Of a DNA stretch of 64,000 bases, positions 27,713-36,270 are shown in pieces. The translations under genes and the position numbers were made by a program. The notes beneath the pieces were generated by a model. It saw only the letters and a program-made list of their open reading frames with translations, had not been told where the DNA came from and made no database searches. The stretch's first letter is position 1. The number at the start of each line of letters is the position of its first letter. The DNA is taken from positions 595,076-659,075 of the forward strand of contig NZ_VIKR01000003.1 in the NCBI RefSeq assembly GCF_007004765.1. The letters are read 5' to 3'. The DNA is from Aliikangiella marina. Its GTDB lineage: Bacteria > Pseudomonadota > Gammaproteobacteria > Enterobacterales > Kangiellaceae.

Positions 27713-28141
27713 ATGATTCAAAAACCTTCAACTCGTAAAAAGGCCCGCCGCTACGCTGTACAAGGCATTTACCAATGGCATATGAGCGGCGCACCGATCA
27801 ATGAAATCGAGTTACAATTTCTAGAAACAATTAATCAAAACAAAGTTGATATAGAGTACTTTAGAGAAGTATTAGTTAATACATTAGCGAAAGTTGCCGA
27901 GCTAGACGATTTGTTGACCCCTTATCTAGAAAGAGAGTTTGAAGAGATTAATCCGGTCGAGTTAGCGGTGTTGCGATTGGCAAGTTATGAATTGCAATCG
28001 CGAATGGATATACCCTACAAAGTCGTCATCAATGAAGCACTGGAATTAAGTAAAACTTTTGGTGTAACAGACGGTCATAAATTTGTTAATGGAATTCTGG
28101 ACAAGCTTGCTAAAAAACTAAGACCACTCGAGGCGAAATAA
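27713..28141 (+). CDS. nusB: Transcription antitermination factor NusB
   Basis: NusB binds boxA RNA with NusE in rRNA antitermination. The 142-residue all-helical protein carries RKKARRYAVQGIYQW at the N-terminus and VINEALELSKTFG plus KFVNGILDKLA at the C-terminus, all standard. Its RNA target, boxA, is seen in this window in the rrn leader at 63747-63760. Confidence 0.97.
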   Translation: MIQKPSTRKKARRYAVQGIYQWHMSGAPINEIELQFLETINQNKVDIEYFREVLVNTLAKVAELDDLLTPYLEREFEEINPVELAVLRLASYELQSRMDIPYKVVINEALELSKTFGVTDGHKFVNGILDKLAKKLRPLEAK

Positions 28142-28325
28142 AAGTAGAGCATTTTTCTCTCCGAGGCAAAGCTTGTTTAATCATTCGTAATACTCATTAA
28201 CACATTTACCTATTTTTAAACCTTATCAATTGATCGAGTGCAAAGGATGCTTGTTAAGATCGCTGTTTTTGTAAGGTTGCTATTGACTCAATTAGCTTCT
28301 AAAAGAGTCCGTTACAAGGATTTGA

Positions 28326-29282
28326 ATGAACGAATTTGACATTATTGATCAGTTTCTCAATATCAAAACGGGTCAACGTAAAGACGTAATTAAAGGTATA
28401 GGCGATGATTGTGCACTGGTCAAAGTGCCACGCGGTCAGCGCTTAGCATTAAGTATGGACACTTTAATTGCGGGCGTGCATTTTCTCGCGGATGCCAATG
28501 CCGCAGATGTTGCTCATAAAGCGGTTGCCGTCAACTTGAGTGATTTATCGGCAGCAGGAGCCGAGCCGGCTTGGATCACTGTTTCATTGAGCTTGCCGGA
28601 GTTTGATGAAAACTGGCTCATGGATTTTCATCGAGGCTTGAAGAAAATCGCTGACTTTTTCACGGTGCAAGTTATCGGCGGGGATACCTGTCGAGGACCT
28701 TTGTCGATTACCATTCAAGCCCACGGATTTGTTCCTGAAAATGTTTTTCTACAACGTAGTACAGCGCAAGCCGGAGAGTTAATCTGTGTGACTGGAAACC
28801 TTGGTGACGCGGCCCTCGGACTAAAGGTTGCACAAGGGGATTTGCAGGTACCGCCCAACGTTGCATCACAACTGTTAAAAAAATATTATACGCCTTACCC
28901 GCGAGTAGCAGCCGGAATCGTGTTGCGCGGAAGAGCGACCGCCGCAATCGATATTTCTGATGGGTTACTTGCCGATGTCAATCATATCAGTCAGCAAAGC
29001 GGTGTTGGCGCTTTACTTAGATGGGAACGTATTCCCCTGTCAAAAGAAGCACAATCACTCGACAATGAAGAAATGGTAATGCGGGCTGCGCTAACTGGCG
29101 GTGATGACTACGAGCTATGTTTTACGGTTGATGAAGATGAGTTAGAGTCGACGAAACAAGCGTTAGAAACCGTTGGTATCGACTGTATTCCGATCGGCCG
29201 ATTAACCGGTAAGCCTGGTGTAAGGTTATTGCACCATAAAGAAGAATTAACGGTTGAAGCGCTGGGATATAGCCATTTTTAA
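28326..29282 (+). CDS. thiL: Thiamine-monophosphate kinase
   Basis: Phosphorylates thiamine monophosphate to the active diphosphate. The 318-residue protein has the PurM-like fold with GIGDDCALV, LAVNLSDLSAAGAEP (as AVNLSDLSAAGAEP), GGDTCRGP and DISDGLLADVNHI. A 184-base gap separates it from nusB. No riboswitch was seen there. Confidence 0.96.
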   Translation: MNEFDIIDQFLNIKTGQRKDVIKGIGDDCALVKVPRGQRLALSMDTLIAGVHFLADANAADVAHKAVAVNLSDLSAAGAEPAWITVSLSLPEFDENWLMDFHRGLKKIADFFTVQVIGGDTCRGPLSITIQAHGFVPENVFLQRSTAQAGELICVTGNLGDAALGLKVAQGDLQVPPNVASQLLKKYYTPYPRVAAGIVLRGRATAAIDISDGLLADVNHISQQSGVGALLRWERIPLSKEAQSLDNEEMVMRAALTGGDDYELCFTVDEDELESTKQALETVGIDCIPIGRLTGKPGVRLLHHKEELTVEALGYSHF

Positions 29283-29409
29283 GCGAGTTGGCGTTTGCTT
29301 TGTCCTTTATTACTCACTGAAAACTGAATGCTATTTTAAACTTGCTATTATTTTTCGCTGTATGTCATGATAACTGACATCAAAGCGCGATGAATTGAAG
29401 TACGACACT

Positions 29410-29898
29410 ATGGCCGAAAAAATAGCAGCAAGCCAAGTTATGACCAATCCGGTTAATTTTTTTGCATTTGGGTTTGGCGCTGGCTTGGCACCCAAAGCGC
29501 CAGGCACTTTTGGCACGCTGGTGGCAATTCCTTTTGTTTGGTTGACCGCTGATCTAAGTCTTTTTTATTACCTAGCATTAACCGCGGTCATTTGTATCGT
29601 TGGCGTTTATTTGTGCCATAAATCAGCTGAACAGCTTGGCGTTCATGATCACCCTGGAATTGTTTGGGATGAGATCGCGGGTTATTTTATTACAATGATC
29701 GGTTTCTCTTTCACTTGGACTAATGCCATTGTTGGATTTGTATTGTTCCGTTTTTTTGACATCATCAAGCCTTGGCCGATTCGTTGGGCTGATAAAAAAG
29801 TCTCTGGTGGGTTCGGTATAATGTTAGACGATATAATCGCGGGAATGTTTGCGTGGGTCAGTTTGTTTTTATTCAATTATTTTGGGAGCGGGCTATGA
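29410..29898 (+). CDS. pgpA: Phosphatidylglycerophosphatase A
   Basis: Inner-membrane phosphatase making phosphatidylglycerol. FGFGAGLAPKAPGTFGTL and WDEIAGYFI are the PgpA signature, with about four hydrophobic segments. The ATG at 29410 gives 162 residues; an upstream TTG at 29395 would add five. It overlaps the next gene by four bases (ATGA). Confidence 0.93.
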   Translation: MAEKIAASQVMTNPVNFFAFGFGAGLAPKAPGTFGTLVAIPFVWLTADLSLFYYLALTAVICIVGVYLCHKSAEQLGVHDHPGIVWDEIAGYFITMIGFSFTWTNAIVGFVLFRFFDIIKPWPIRWADKKVSGGFGIMLDDIIAGMFAWVSLFLFNYFGSGL

Positions 29899-30569
29899 GA
29901 CAGTTAGCTTTCCTAATCATTTTCTTTACATTAATTGGAGTGAGTCTGCGCACTATTGCAACGGAGAATTTGAAAGTCATTGGGCTTTTCAAAAATGCAG
30001 CGATGGTTGATTATAATGGCAAACAAAAATTGTATCGTGCAGGCCAAAATATTGATAAGAACATTAAACTGATTAAGGCCGATACGAAGGTTGCAGTATT
30101 TGAAATCAACGGTAAGTCAGTCGAAATGGGGCTTCAAGCGACACAATCATTTAATGCTAATTACTCTCAGCCTGCGCAAGAAACGCCGAGTGCAAATAAA
30201 GTGGCCAAAATCTTACGTGGTAACAATGGCATGTATCATACCCCGGGTTTTATCAATGGTGTAGCAGTTAATTTTTTAGTTGATACTGGTGCTTCTCAAG
30301 TTGCTATGAGTGAGCAGGTGGCTAAACGAATCGGCCTGCTCTATGAATTAAACGGCCAACGAGTAGGCGTCAATACCGCTGCGGGCATGGCGACAGCATG
30401 GGCTTTAAAGTTGAATAAAGTCAAAGTTGGCGGTATTGAGTTAATTAATGTCGATGCACTAGTGATTAAAGGCGCAGGTCCAACGGATGTTTTACTCGGC
30501 ATGTCATTTCTTAATCGAGTAAAGATGATCGACAATGGTCAAATTCTGCAACTGACGAAGAAGTTTTAA
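29895..30569 (+). CDS. Retropepsin-like aspartic protease, clan AA
   Basis: A 224-residue exported or membrane-anchored protein with an N-terminal hydrophobic segment (residues 3-20). The active-site motif NFLVDTGASQVAMS is the single DTGA of a retroviral-type aspartic protease and would require a homodimer. The C-terminal VLLGMSFLNRVKM matches the family's ILG-x-DFL-like end. The ATGA overlap with pgpA favours 29895 over a GTG at 29853. The substrate is not known for this bacterial family. Confidence 0.88.
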   Translation: MRQLAFLIIFFTLIGVSLRTIATENLKVIGLFKNAAMVDYNGKQKLYRAGQNIDKNIKLIKADTKVAVFEINGKSVEMGLQATQSFNANYSQPAQETPSANKVAKILRGNNGMYHTPGFINGVAVNFLVDTGASQVAMSEQVAKRIGLLYELNGQRVGVNTAAGMATAWALKLNKVKVGGIELINVDALVIKGAGPTDVLLGMSFLNRVKMIDNGQILQLTKKF

Positions 30570-30615
30570 AAACATTTGAACAACTCAGTTGTAAATCAGT
30601 CACGAGAAACGCCCT

Positions 30616-31158
30616 ATGAAAGTCACCTATTACGTTGCCGCTAGCCTTGATGGTTTTATTGCTAAGGCAGATGGCGATGTATCCTGGTTGGAACAACTCG
30701 GTATACCAATGGAAGACACCGGTTATGATGTGTTTTTCTCGTCAGTTGATGGGCTCATAATGGGACGAAAAACCTATCAACTGATTAACACGTTTGGTGA
30801 CTGGCCCTATGGGAGTAAGCCGGTTTGGGTTTGTTCTCACCAATCGGTCAATGCAAGTCCTGGTATTAATTTGCAAGACGAAAATACCCCTCAGTTAGCG
30901 TTCGAAGCTGCTGAAGCGAAAGGAATTTCTCATCTTTGGTGTGTGGGTGGCGGAAACTTAGCATCGTCTCTGATTGAAATCGAAAAGTTGTCTAATATTT
31001 ACTTATCGTTGATGCCGATTATTCTAGGTGATGGCATTAACTTGTTTTCTCAATTAAATAATGCGCAATCGATCAGATTAAAACAGCAAAACACGCATCC
31101 CTCGGGAATGATTCAATTAGAGTATCAAATCAATAGTTTTAGCGCCTCTGATGGATAA
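30616..31158 (+). CDS. Dihydrofolate reductase-fold protein (RibD C-terminal-like)
   Basis: A 180-residue cytoplasmic protein with YYVAASLDGFIAKADG at the start, GLIMGRKTYQL in the middle and LWCVGGGNLASSLIE towards the end, matching the RibD_C/YyaP type of reductase. The substrate is unknown; it lacks the deaminase half of RibD. It lies close behind the riboflavin cluster but probably on its own transcript. Confidence 0.85.
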   Translation: MKVTYYVAASLDGFIAKADGDVSWLEQLGIPMEDTGYDVFFSSVDGLIMGRKTYQLINTFGDWPYGSKPVWVCSHQSVNASPGINLQDENTPQLAFEAAEAKGISHLWCVGGGNLASSLIEIEKLSNIYLSLMPIILGDGINLFSQLNNAQSIRLKQQNTHPSGMIQLEYQINSFSASDG

Positions 31159-31228
31159 GATTTGGCTGTTAATAAATTAGATGATTGAATAGCGCTATAA
31201 AATTGATGTTTAACGAAACTGGCACATT

Positions 31229-31597
31229 ATGAAGTTACTTTTTTCTTTACTTACAATAGCGTCTCTAGCTGCATGTACAACTGGTCGTTTGGAATATATT
31301 ACCAAAGAAGGCGAACGAAAATTTGCCTGTGAGACCGAGTACACCTGGGCGCCAAGCGTGGATAAATTTGCGGTTGAATATATTCTTAGTTATTGTGCTC
31401 AGCAAGCCAGCGAGAAAGGCTTTACTGTCGTTGATAAGTCACTACTTGAACTTGACTTGAGCGTGCCCAATCCACCCGAAGGAAAGCGCTGGTCGCACGA
31501 GTTAGCAAAAGAATTGTATCAGCAAAAAAAACTTTCTGACAAAGAATACGGTTACATCATTGCGTATTTAGATTTAGAGCATGACAAACTTAACTGA
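31229..31597 (+). CDS. Small lipoprotein, unknown function
   Basis: A 122-residue lipoprotein with a clear signal peptide and lipobox LAAC near residue 16. The mature part has two further cysteines (FACETEY and LSYCAQQ) that could form a disulfide. No family recognised. A hairpin with a T run follows it. Confidence 0.7.
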   Translation: MKLLFSLLTIASLAACTTGRLEYITKEGERKFACETEYTWAPSVDKFAVEYILSYCAQQASEKGFTVVDKSLLELDLSVPNPPEGKRWSHELAKELYQQKKLSDKEYGYIIAYLDLEHDKLN

Positions 31598-31599
31598 TT

Positions 31600-31638
31600 A
31601 AAAGCGTGAAGCCAGACGAGAGAAGCGGCATGCTTTTT
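31600..31638 (+). terminator. Possible intrinsic terminator
   Basis: AAAAGCGTG (31600-31608) pairs with CATGCTTTTT (31629-31638) with one G-T pair and a 20-base loop, ending in TTTTT. It begins three bases after the stop of the lipoprotein gene. The large loop lowers confidence. Confidence 0.5.
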
Positions 31639-31713
31639 AGCAATGTCAGAAAATATCAGCTTGTTTATATTATTGCTAGATGAAATAGTCTAACCGTTAA
31701 AGGGTCTAACACA

Positions 31714-33417
31714 ATGTCTTCTATTTCTAAGTCCTCTCCAAATCAAGGCATAACATCTTTCCAAGCGTTCACGCAATTAGTCGACTATTCATTGATGGAT
31801 CAGTTAAATGCTGATCCGAATGCAACAAGCGATGGCGTTGATCATCACCCCCGCCAAGTATTTTCAGGTCACTATGTTCCAGTGATACCGACGCCAATCT
31901 TAGATCCAGAATATATTATTCATAGCCATGCATTTTTTGATGAGTTAGGGCTAAATGAAGAGCTTGTACACGACAAAGATTTTATAAGCGTTTTTTCAGG
32001 GGATTTAACAAAAGCGAGTAGACCGTTGCGCCGATTTGGTTGGGCTACGGGATACGCGCTTTCAATTTATGGTACAGAATATAGCCATCAATGTCCTTTT
32101 GGTACTGGCAACGGTTATGGCGATGGGCGAGCAATATCGCTATTCGAAATTGTAGTCAATGGTCAGCGCTGGGAAATGCAACTCAAGGGTGGTGGACAAA
32201 CCCCCTATTGTCGAGGGGCCGATGGTCGCGCAGTGCTTCGCTCCAGCGTCCGCGAGTTTCTTGCTCAAGAATATATGCACTCACTTGGTGTACCGACTTC
32301 TCGATCACTAACACTTATTGTCAGCCGCTCGGAGACAGTCACTCGACCTTGGTATTCTGAAGATTCAAGTTCCACTGATCCGGACATATTAGTCGATAAT
32401 CCCGTAGCAATTTCTACTCGAGTAGCCCCTTCATTTTTGAGAGTGGGTCAACTGGAGCTATTCGCTCGGCGGGTTAGAAACAATGATCACCGTGATGCTC
32501 GCAAAGAACTACGCATGATTGTTGAGCATCTGATACAAAGAGAATATCAATCGGATATTCCTCAGGGCTTAGATTTTGAAAGCCAATTAGTTCGACTAAC
32601 TGATTGCTTTCGAAATCGACTGACATCACTAGTGGCTCAATGGATTCGTGTCGGTTACTGCCAAGGAAATTTTAATAGTGATAATTGTGCCGCGGGTGGA
32701 TACACGCTCGACTATGGTCCATTTGGATTTTGTGAAATTTTTGATTCTGAGTTTCAACCATGGACCGGTGGTGGCAAGCACTTTTCGTTCTTTAATCAGC
32801 CTGTTGCCGCAGAAGCAAATTTTCATATGTTTTGGACAGCGATACGTTTACTCGTCGAAGACAACCCCGAAATCTTAGAAAAAGTGGACAACATACGTCG
32901 TGGTTTTCGCGAGGAAATGCAAGCTAAAATGAGAGAAATGTGGGCTTGCAAACTTGGTTTAATCGAATATGATTCTGAGTTGTTGAGTAAGCTGCTGCAA
33001 TTGATGGAGCGCTCTGAAGTTGACTACACAATCTTTTTCCGTGAGTTATCTCATGTCCCAGAAGATATTTCTTCGCTAAAGAAAAGCTTTTATATTAAAA
33101 CTTCGCCAGAACTCGATGAGCAATGGTGTGCCTGGCTGAGTTGTTGGCGTGATCGAGTCGGTAATAATCGCGATTTAGCCAGTGTTTCGACAAGTATGAA
33201 GGCTGTCAATCCAAAGTATACTTGGCGAGAGTGGTTGATTGTTCCTGCATATCAACAAGCCGAACAAGGCGACTATACTTTAATAAAAGAAATCCAAGCA
33301 GTGCTGAGCAAGCCCTACGATGAACAATCGAAAGAAGTGGAAGAGAAGTACTATCGATTAAAACCGAAACAATATTTTAATGCGGGTGGTATATCGCATT
33401 ATAGTTGTTCGTCATAA
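31714..33417 (+). CDS. selO: Protein adenylyltransferase SelO (YdiU)
   Basis: SelO is a pseudokinase-fold enzyme that transfers AMP from ATP to protein hydroxyl groups in the redox response. [49 protein letters not shown] (shown as [10 protein letters not shown] and DGRAVLRSS) and NFNSDN are the family landmarks. The C-terminus ends in SCSS, with Cys where eukaryotic members have selenocysteine. At 567 residues it is about 90 longer than the E. coli protein, mainly through an extended central and C-terminal part. Confidence 0.93.
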   Translation: MSSISKSSPNQGITSFQAFTQLVDYSLMDQLNADPNATSDGVDHHPRQVFSGHYVPVIPTPILDPEYIIHSHAFFDELGLNEELVHDKDFISVFSGDLTKASRPLRRFGWATGYALSIYGTEYSHQCPFGTGNGYGDGRAISLFEIVVNGQRWEMQLKGGGQTPYCRGADGRAVLRSSVREFLAQEYMHSLGVPTSRSLTLIVSRSETVTRPWYSEDSSSTDPDILVDNPVAISTRVAPSFLRVGQLELFARRVRNNDHRDARKELRMIVEHLIQREYQSDIPQGLDFESQLVRLTDCFRNRLTSLVAQWIRVGYCQGNFNSDNCAAGGYTLDYGPFGFCEIFDSEFQPWTGGGKHFSFFNQPVAAEANFHMFWTAIRLLVEDNPEILEKVDNIRRGFREEMQAKMREMWACKLGLIEYDSELLSKLLQLMERSEVDYTIFFRELSHVPEDISSLKKSFYIKTSPELDEQWCAWLSCWRDRVGNNRDLASVSTSMKAVNPKYTWREWLIVPAYQQAEQGDYTLIKEIQAVLSKPYDEQSKEVEEKYYRLKPKQYFNAGGISHYSCSS

Positions 33418-33508
33418 GGCTAGAAAAAAAAACTTAGTGAAGGGCGGAGTCAATCGAGTCGATAAAGTCAATGACTCAAACGCTTAACTTCAGCCATTCA
33501 AATAAGAT

Positions 33509-34495
33509 TTATAGCTTGTAAACCGATAGTCGATCACTGGTTTCACTCGCGCCGGCTTTTGCTGCACCAGCAATAACATAAATATTATTGTCAATAGCGA
33601 CTGCGCCTAGTCCATGGCGCGGCACTGGCATTTCTCCCACTTGCGCCCACTGGTCGCTATTGGTGTCATATTGCCAAACTTTCTTATAAACTCCACCGCC
33701 ATTATCGAAGAACTCTCCACCAAATACGTAAATATTCTCGCCAACTGCGGCTGCGGCTAAACCGCCTTGTGCTTGAGGCATCGGTGCTCTTGTTTGCCAT
33801 TGGTTATTTTTAACATCGTAAACCTCATTGGTTGCCAGATTGCCTCCGTTGACTGTTCGCCCGCCAATGACATACCAAAGGTTATTGACCAGCGCGCTGC
33901 ATGCACTGTTGCGTGCTGTTGGTATTGCTGGTGCATCAGTCCATTGTTCTGTGGCTGGATCAAAAACAAGGTGGCTATCGATGTCGCTATGGTGGCTCCA
34001 TTGTCCATTCGCTTGTTTTAGCGGGGTTCTACCGCTCACTAGGTGAATTTTATCGTTAATAACGGCTGCCACGGTTTCACACATCGCAAAGGGCATTTTA
34101 ACTTTACTCTTTCGCCATTTTTTATCTTCGAGCACTAGCACATCATTACTGGCATACCATCTTTGATCGCCTTTCCCGATAAAACCACTAAACCCGTATA
34201 ATTTCGATTGATAAGACACTAAAAATGGGTGATGCCTTGGCTCTGGTAAATCGGCCAAACTAGACCAAGTATCAGTTTTGGGATCATAACTAATTACTGA
34301 AGAAGAAACTCCGCGAGTGGGGTTTCGATCTGGCGACAATCCACCCGCAACTATTATTTTGCCATCATGGAGCGTAGGATATATTTCCTGCACTCGATAG
34401 GGTAAGGGCTGTTTAGTTTGCCATGCGGCATAGCTAAGAGTCGGTAACATGAATAGTGCGCTGGAAGCGCCCAATAAAAGTTCACGTCGTTGCAT
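33509..34495 (-). CDS. Exported Kelch-repeat protein
   Basis: A 328-residue protein with an N-terminal QRRELLLGASSALF segment that looks like a Tat signal, followed by AYAA-type cleavage near residue 23. Five or six Kelch blades are visible by the repeated GG after a hydrophobic strand and the spaced Y/W (IVAGGLS, YGFSGFI, WYVIGGRT, IYVFGGEFF, IYVIAGAAK). It should form a beta propeller in the periplasm. The ligand or substrate is unknown. Confidence 0.85.
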   Translation of the reverse strand: MQRRELLLGASSALFMLPTLSYAAWQTKQPLPYRVQEIYPTLHDGKIIVAGGLSPDRNPTRGVSSSVISYDPKTDTWSSLADLPEPRHHPFLVSYQSKLYGFSGFIGKGDQRWYASNDVLVLEDKKWRKSKVKMPFAMCETVAAVINDKIHLVSGRTPLKQANGQWSHHSDIDSHLVFDPATEQWTDAPAIPTARNSACSALVNNLWYVIGGRTVNGGNLATNEVYDVKNNQWQTRAPMPQAQGGLAAAAVGENIYVFGGEFFDNGGGVYKKVWQYDTNSDQWAQVGEMPVPRHGLGAVAIDNNIYVIAGAAKAGASETSDRLSVYKL

Positions 34496-34643
34496 GGTTA
34501 ACCCCGAAAAATTAACTGGTTCTATTTTGAAAGTAACATATACTGGCTCAACAGTTTAGATTATTTTTCAAATAAATGGGGTCTGCTCCGTTCTTCAGCT
34601 CCTTTTTTGGAGTATGTAGGGCGCTCGTCTGTAGCAAGGTCTG

Positions 34644-34694
34644 CATCATTATTATAGTGAAGAATTATTTAGTAAGATTGCAAGTTGACTCTAA
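34644..34694. repeat. Degenerate CATCAC element, outermost copy
   Basis: CATCAT at 34644-34649 is followed 36 bases on by GCAAGTTGACTCTAA at 34680-34694. This resembles the array's CATCAC and AAAAGCRGACGTTCA boxes, at a near-standard spacing. It is weaker than the others and may be coincidence. Confidence 0.3.
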
Positions 34695-34729
34695 TCCTAA
34701 TGACTTAAACTATAAAAAAGGATAAATAG

Positions 34730-35172
34730 ATGTTTTTGGACATACTGATAGCTTGGACTCCACTAATTTTGGTTATTATTAATGGGTCGGATTCGGATAT
34801 TATTTCGGAAACAAGGTAAAGAAGCATCAGGCAGAATTAAAGCCAGATACATCCAGGCCAATGTCTTCACTATCGTTGGTCAGGGGAATAGAGCCCACAA
34901 ATTATTTTCGAAAATATATTGTGATTATTGATGGCTGTGCAGTGGGAGAAATTTCTTCTGGGGAAACTAAACATTTTGAATTAGAGCCTGGTGAGCATTC
35001 AATTCAAATTAGAATTGATTGGTGTAAGACAGTTCCTTTCAGTTTTGAAGTAATGAAAGATAAGAATACTCGGCTAGTTTGTGGTGCAAACTATAATGAT
35101 TGGAGGTGTTCTTTCATGTGGATGATTAAGCCGTCTAACTGGGTTTATATATCAGAGTTTCAGAGTTACTGA
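34730..35172 (+). pseudogene. Small membrane-anchored protein gene broken by two frameshifts
   Basis: Three reading frames together make one plausible protein. The ATG at 34730 opens a hydrophobic stretch MFLDILIAWTPLILVIING. From about 34785 the next frame continues with GRIRILFRKQGKEASGRIKA and RYIQA. From about 34858 a third frame gives MSSLSLVRGIEPTNYFRKYI to the stop at 35172, with ELEPGEHSIQIRIDW. Each change is +1. The intact 3' frame alone (103 residues from 34861) could still be expressed, but the TM anchor and basic linker would be lost. Function unknown; first gene of the array. Confidence 0.6.
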
Positions 35173-35195
35173 TATGATGTATGCAAGGCAAATTC

Positions 35196-35249
35196 CATTA
35201 CAACTCTGTCAGTCATTACCTATTAAGCTTATAGAAAAGCAGACGTTCA
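35196..35249. repeat. Array element copy 1 (CATTAC variant)
   Basis: CATTAC at 35196-35201 and AAAAGCAGACGTTCA at 35235-35249, spacing 39 bases from box start to box start. It lies between the broken gene and the 35329 gene. Confidence 0.65.
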
Positions 35250-35328
35250 TTACGCTAGGACTCAACAAAACGGGATATACGGTTCTTAGCATCCGTTAAG
35301 CCCAATGCGATACGGTTAAAAAAGTAAA

Positions 35329-35730
35329 GTGGAACGGCCAAGCAAAGATAAAATTGACAGAATCATCAGAGAGAAATACTCAGTGTCTCTGATGAGTGAT
35401 ACTAAATGGGAAAAAATTATAGATCGCGTGACTGATGTAGTAGGCGAGGTTTTTGTAAATTATAAGTTAATCTACTCAGAAGAGGTGTATGATAGTTCTC
35501 TTGACAGCTCTGATTTTAAGCCTTTTTTTATCGAGCCCACACTATACAAAGAAGTTGAGTGGTTGGAGTTTCCATATAGTTATTGTGCTCCAGTCAATCG
35601 CAATAATCTTAAAGCTGGTACAAAGACATATGATCAAGATGTAGCGGCGATTAAAGATGTGTTGGATATGATTGGGAGGTTTGATTTGGAGCAGTCACAG
35701 GCAGGACTAAAAATATACGGTTACAGATAA
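35329..35730 (+). CDS. Hypothetical protein, possibly DUF6678-like
   Basis: A 133-residue acidic soluble protein starting with GTG (MERPSKDKIDRII). TKWEKIIDRV near residue 25 and the C-terminal KIYGYR recall DUF6678, but the match is from memory and weak. No catalytic motif is visible. GTTAAGC at 35295-35301 upstream fits the GTTRRRY boundary of integron cassettes, and an attC-like sequence follows the stop. Confidence 0.65.
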   Translation: MERPSKDKIDRIIREKYSVSLMSDTKWEKIIDRVTDVVGEVFVNYKLIYSEEVYDSSLDSSDFKPFFIEPTLYKEVEWLEFPYSYCAPVNRNNLKAGTKTYDQDVAAIKDVLDMIGRFDLEQSQAGLKIYGYR

Positions 35731-35733
35731 ATA

Positions 35734-35793
35734 GCATAACAAAGATAGGTTAGAGGCGACCCTAGCGGGCCTCGCCAACTATCGGCGTTCGAC
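35734..35793 (+). other. Candidate attC-like recombination site
   Basis: Just after the stop codon, GCATAAC (35734-35740) and GTTCGAC (35787-35793) enclose an imperfect hairpin. GATAG (35744-35748) pairs with CTATC (35779-35783) and GGCGA (35755-35759) with TCGCC (35772-35776); the left side has more unpaired bases. The 60-bp size and bulged stem resemble an integron attC, though the outer boxes do not fully match RYYYAAC and GTTRRRY. Confidence 0.45.
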
Positions 35794-35799
35794 AAGATC

Positions 35800-35855
35800 C
35801 ATAACTAGGGAGACGCTCATCAATATAAATAGGTTTAAATAAAAGCAGTAATTAG
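35800..35855. repeat. Array element copy 2 (CATAAC variant)
   Basis: CATAAC at 35800-35805 and AAAAGCAGTAATTAG at 35841-35855, spacing 41. GGCGT and ACGC near 35784 and 35813 could close a stem around the first box. Confidence 0.5.
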
Positions 35856-35923
35856 AATACGTTGCTTTCTTAAATGTGATAAGCGCTATAAATTCGTTAT
35901 TTTGATAGGTGCTAGAGTTAATA

Positions 35924-36241
35924 ATGTCCGATTATACTAAATTATTAGAGTTTAATAGACCTCAATATGTGAAAGACCTAAACGTAAGCCGTGAAATTGA
36001 ACAAGGGGTTGTTAAGGTTTGGCTGAGACTATCGAGTGAAGAGAGCCTACATCTAGTAGGTTTTGATGATCTTGCTGAATCTATAAGTAACCTAATACAG
36101 GCAGAGCGCGCAATAATTTCAAAAGAAAATAGTAGTGGTAAAGAATATGGTACTATTCGGATCGAGTGCTGGGTGGAAGAGAGTTATTCTGAGTTTTTTT
36201 GCGACTCTGCATACCAAACTAATTCGACAAGCTTTGTATAG
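35924..36241 (+). CDS. Hypothetical small protein
   Basis: A 105-residue soluble acidic protein (MSDYTKLLEFNRP...). The pattern of alternating strands ending in a Cys-containing tail (FFCDSAYQT) matches nothing I recognise. The ATG at 35924 is preferred over a GTG at 35909. It is followed by the array element interrupted by the insertion sequence. Confidence 0.6.
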   Translation: MSDYTKLLEFNRPQYVKDLNVSREIEQGVVKVWLRLSSEESLHLVGFDDLAESISNLIQAERAIISKENSSGKEYGTIRIECWVEESYSEFFCDSAYQTNSTSFV

Positions 36242-36270
36242 AAGAAAGCACTATCCGACTAGATACATCA

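Noticed and set aside
28142..28325. TPP riboswitch before thiL
   Set aside because: No CUGAGA or ACCUGA-type conserved boxes were found in the 184-base gap.
33757..34046. Overlapping frames on both strands within the Kelch gene
   Set aside because: They are shadows of the repeat-rich Kelch coding sequence.
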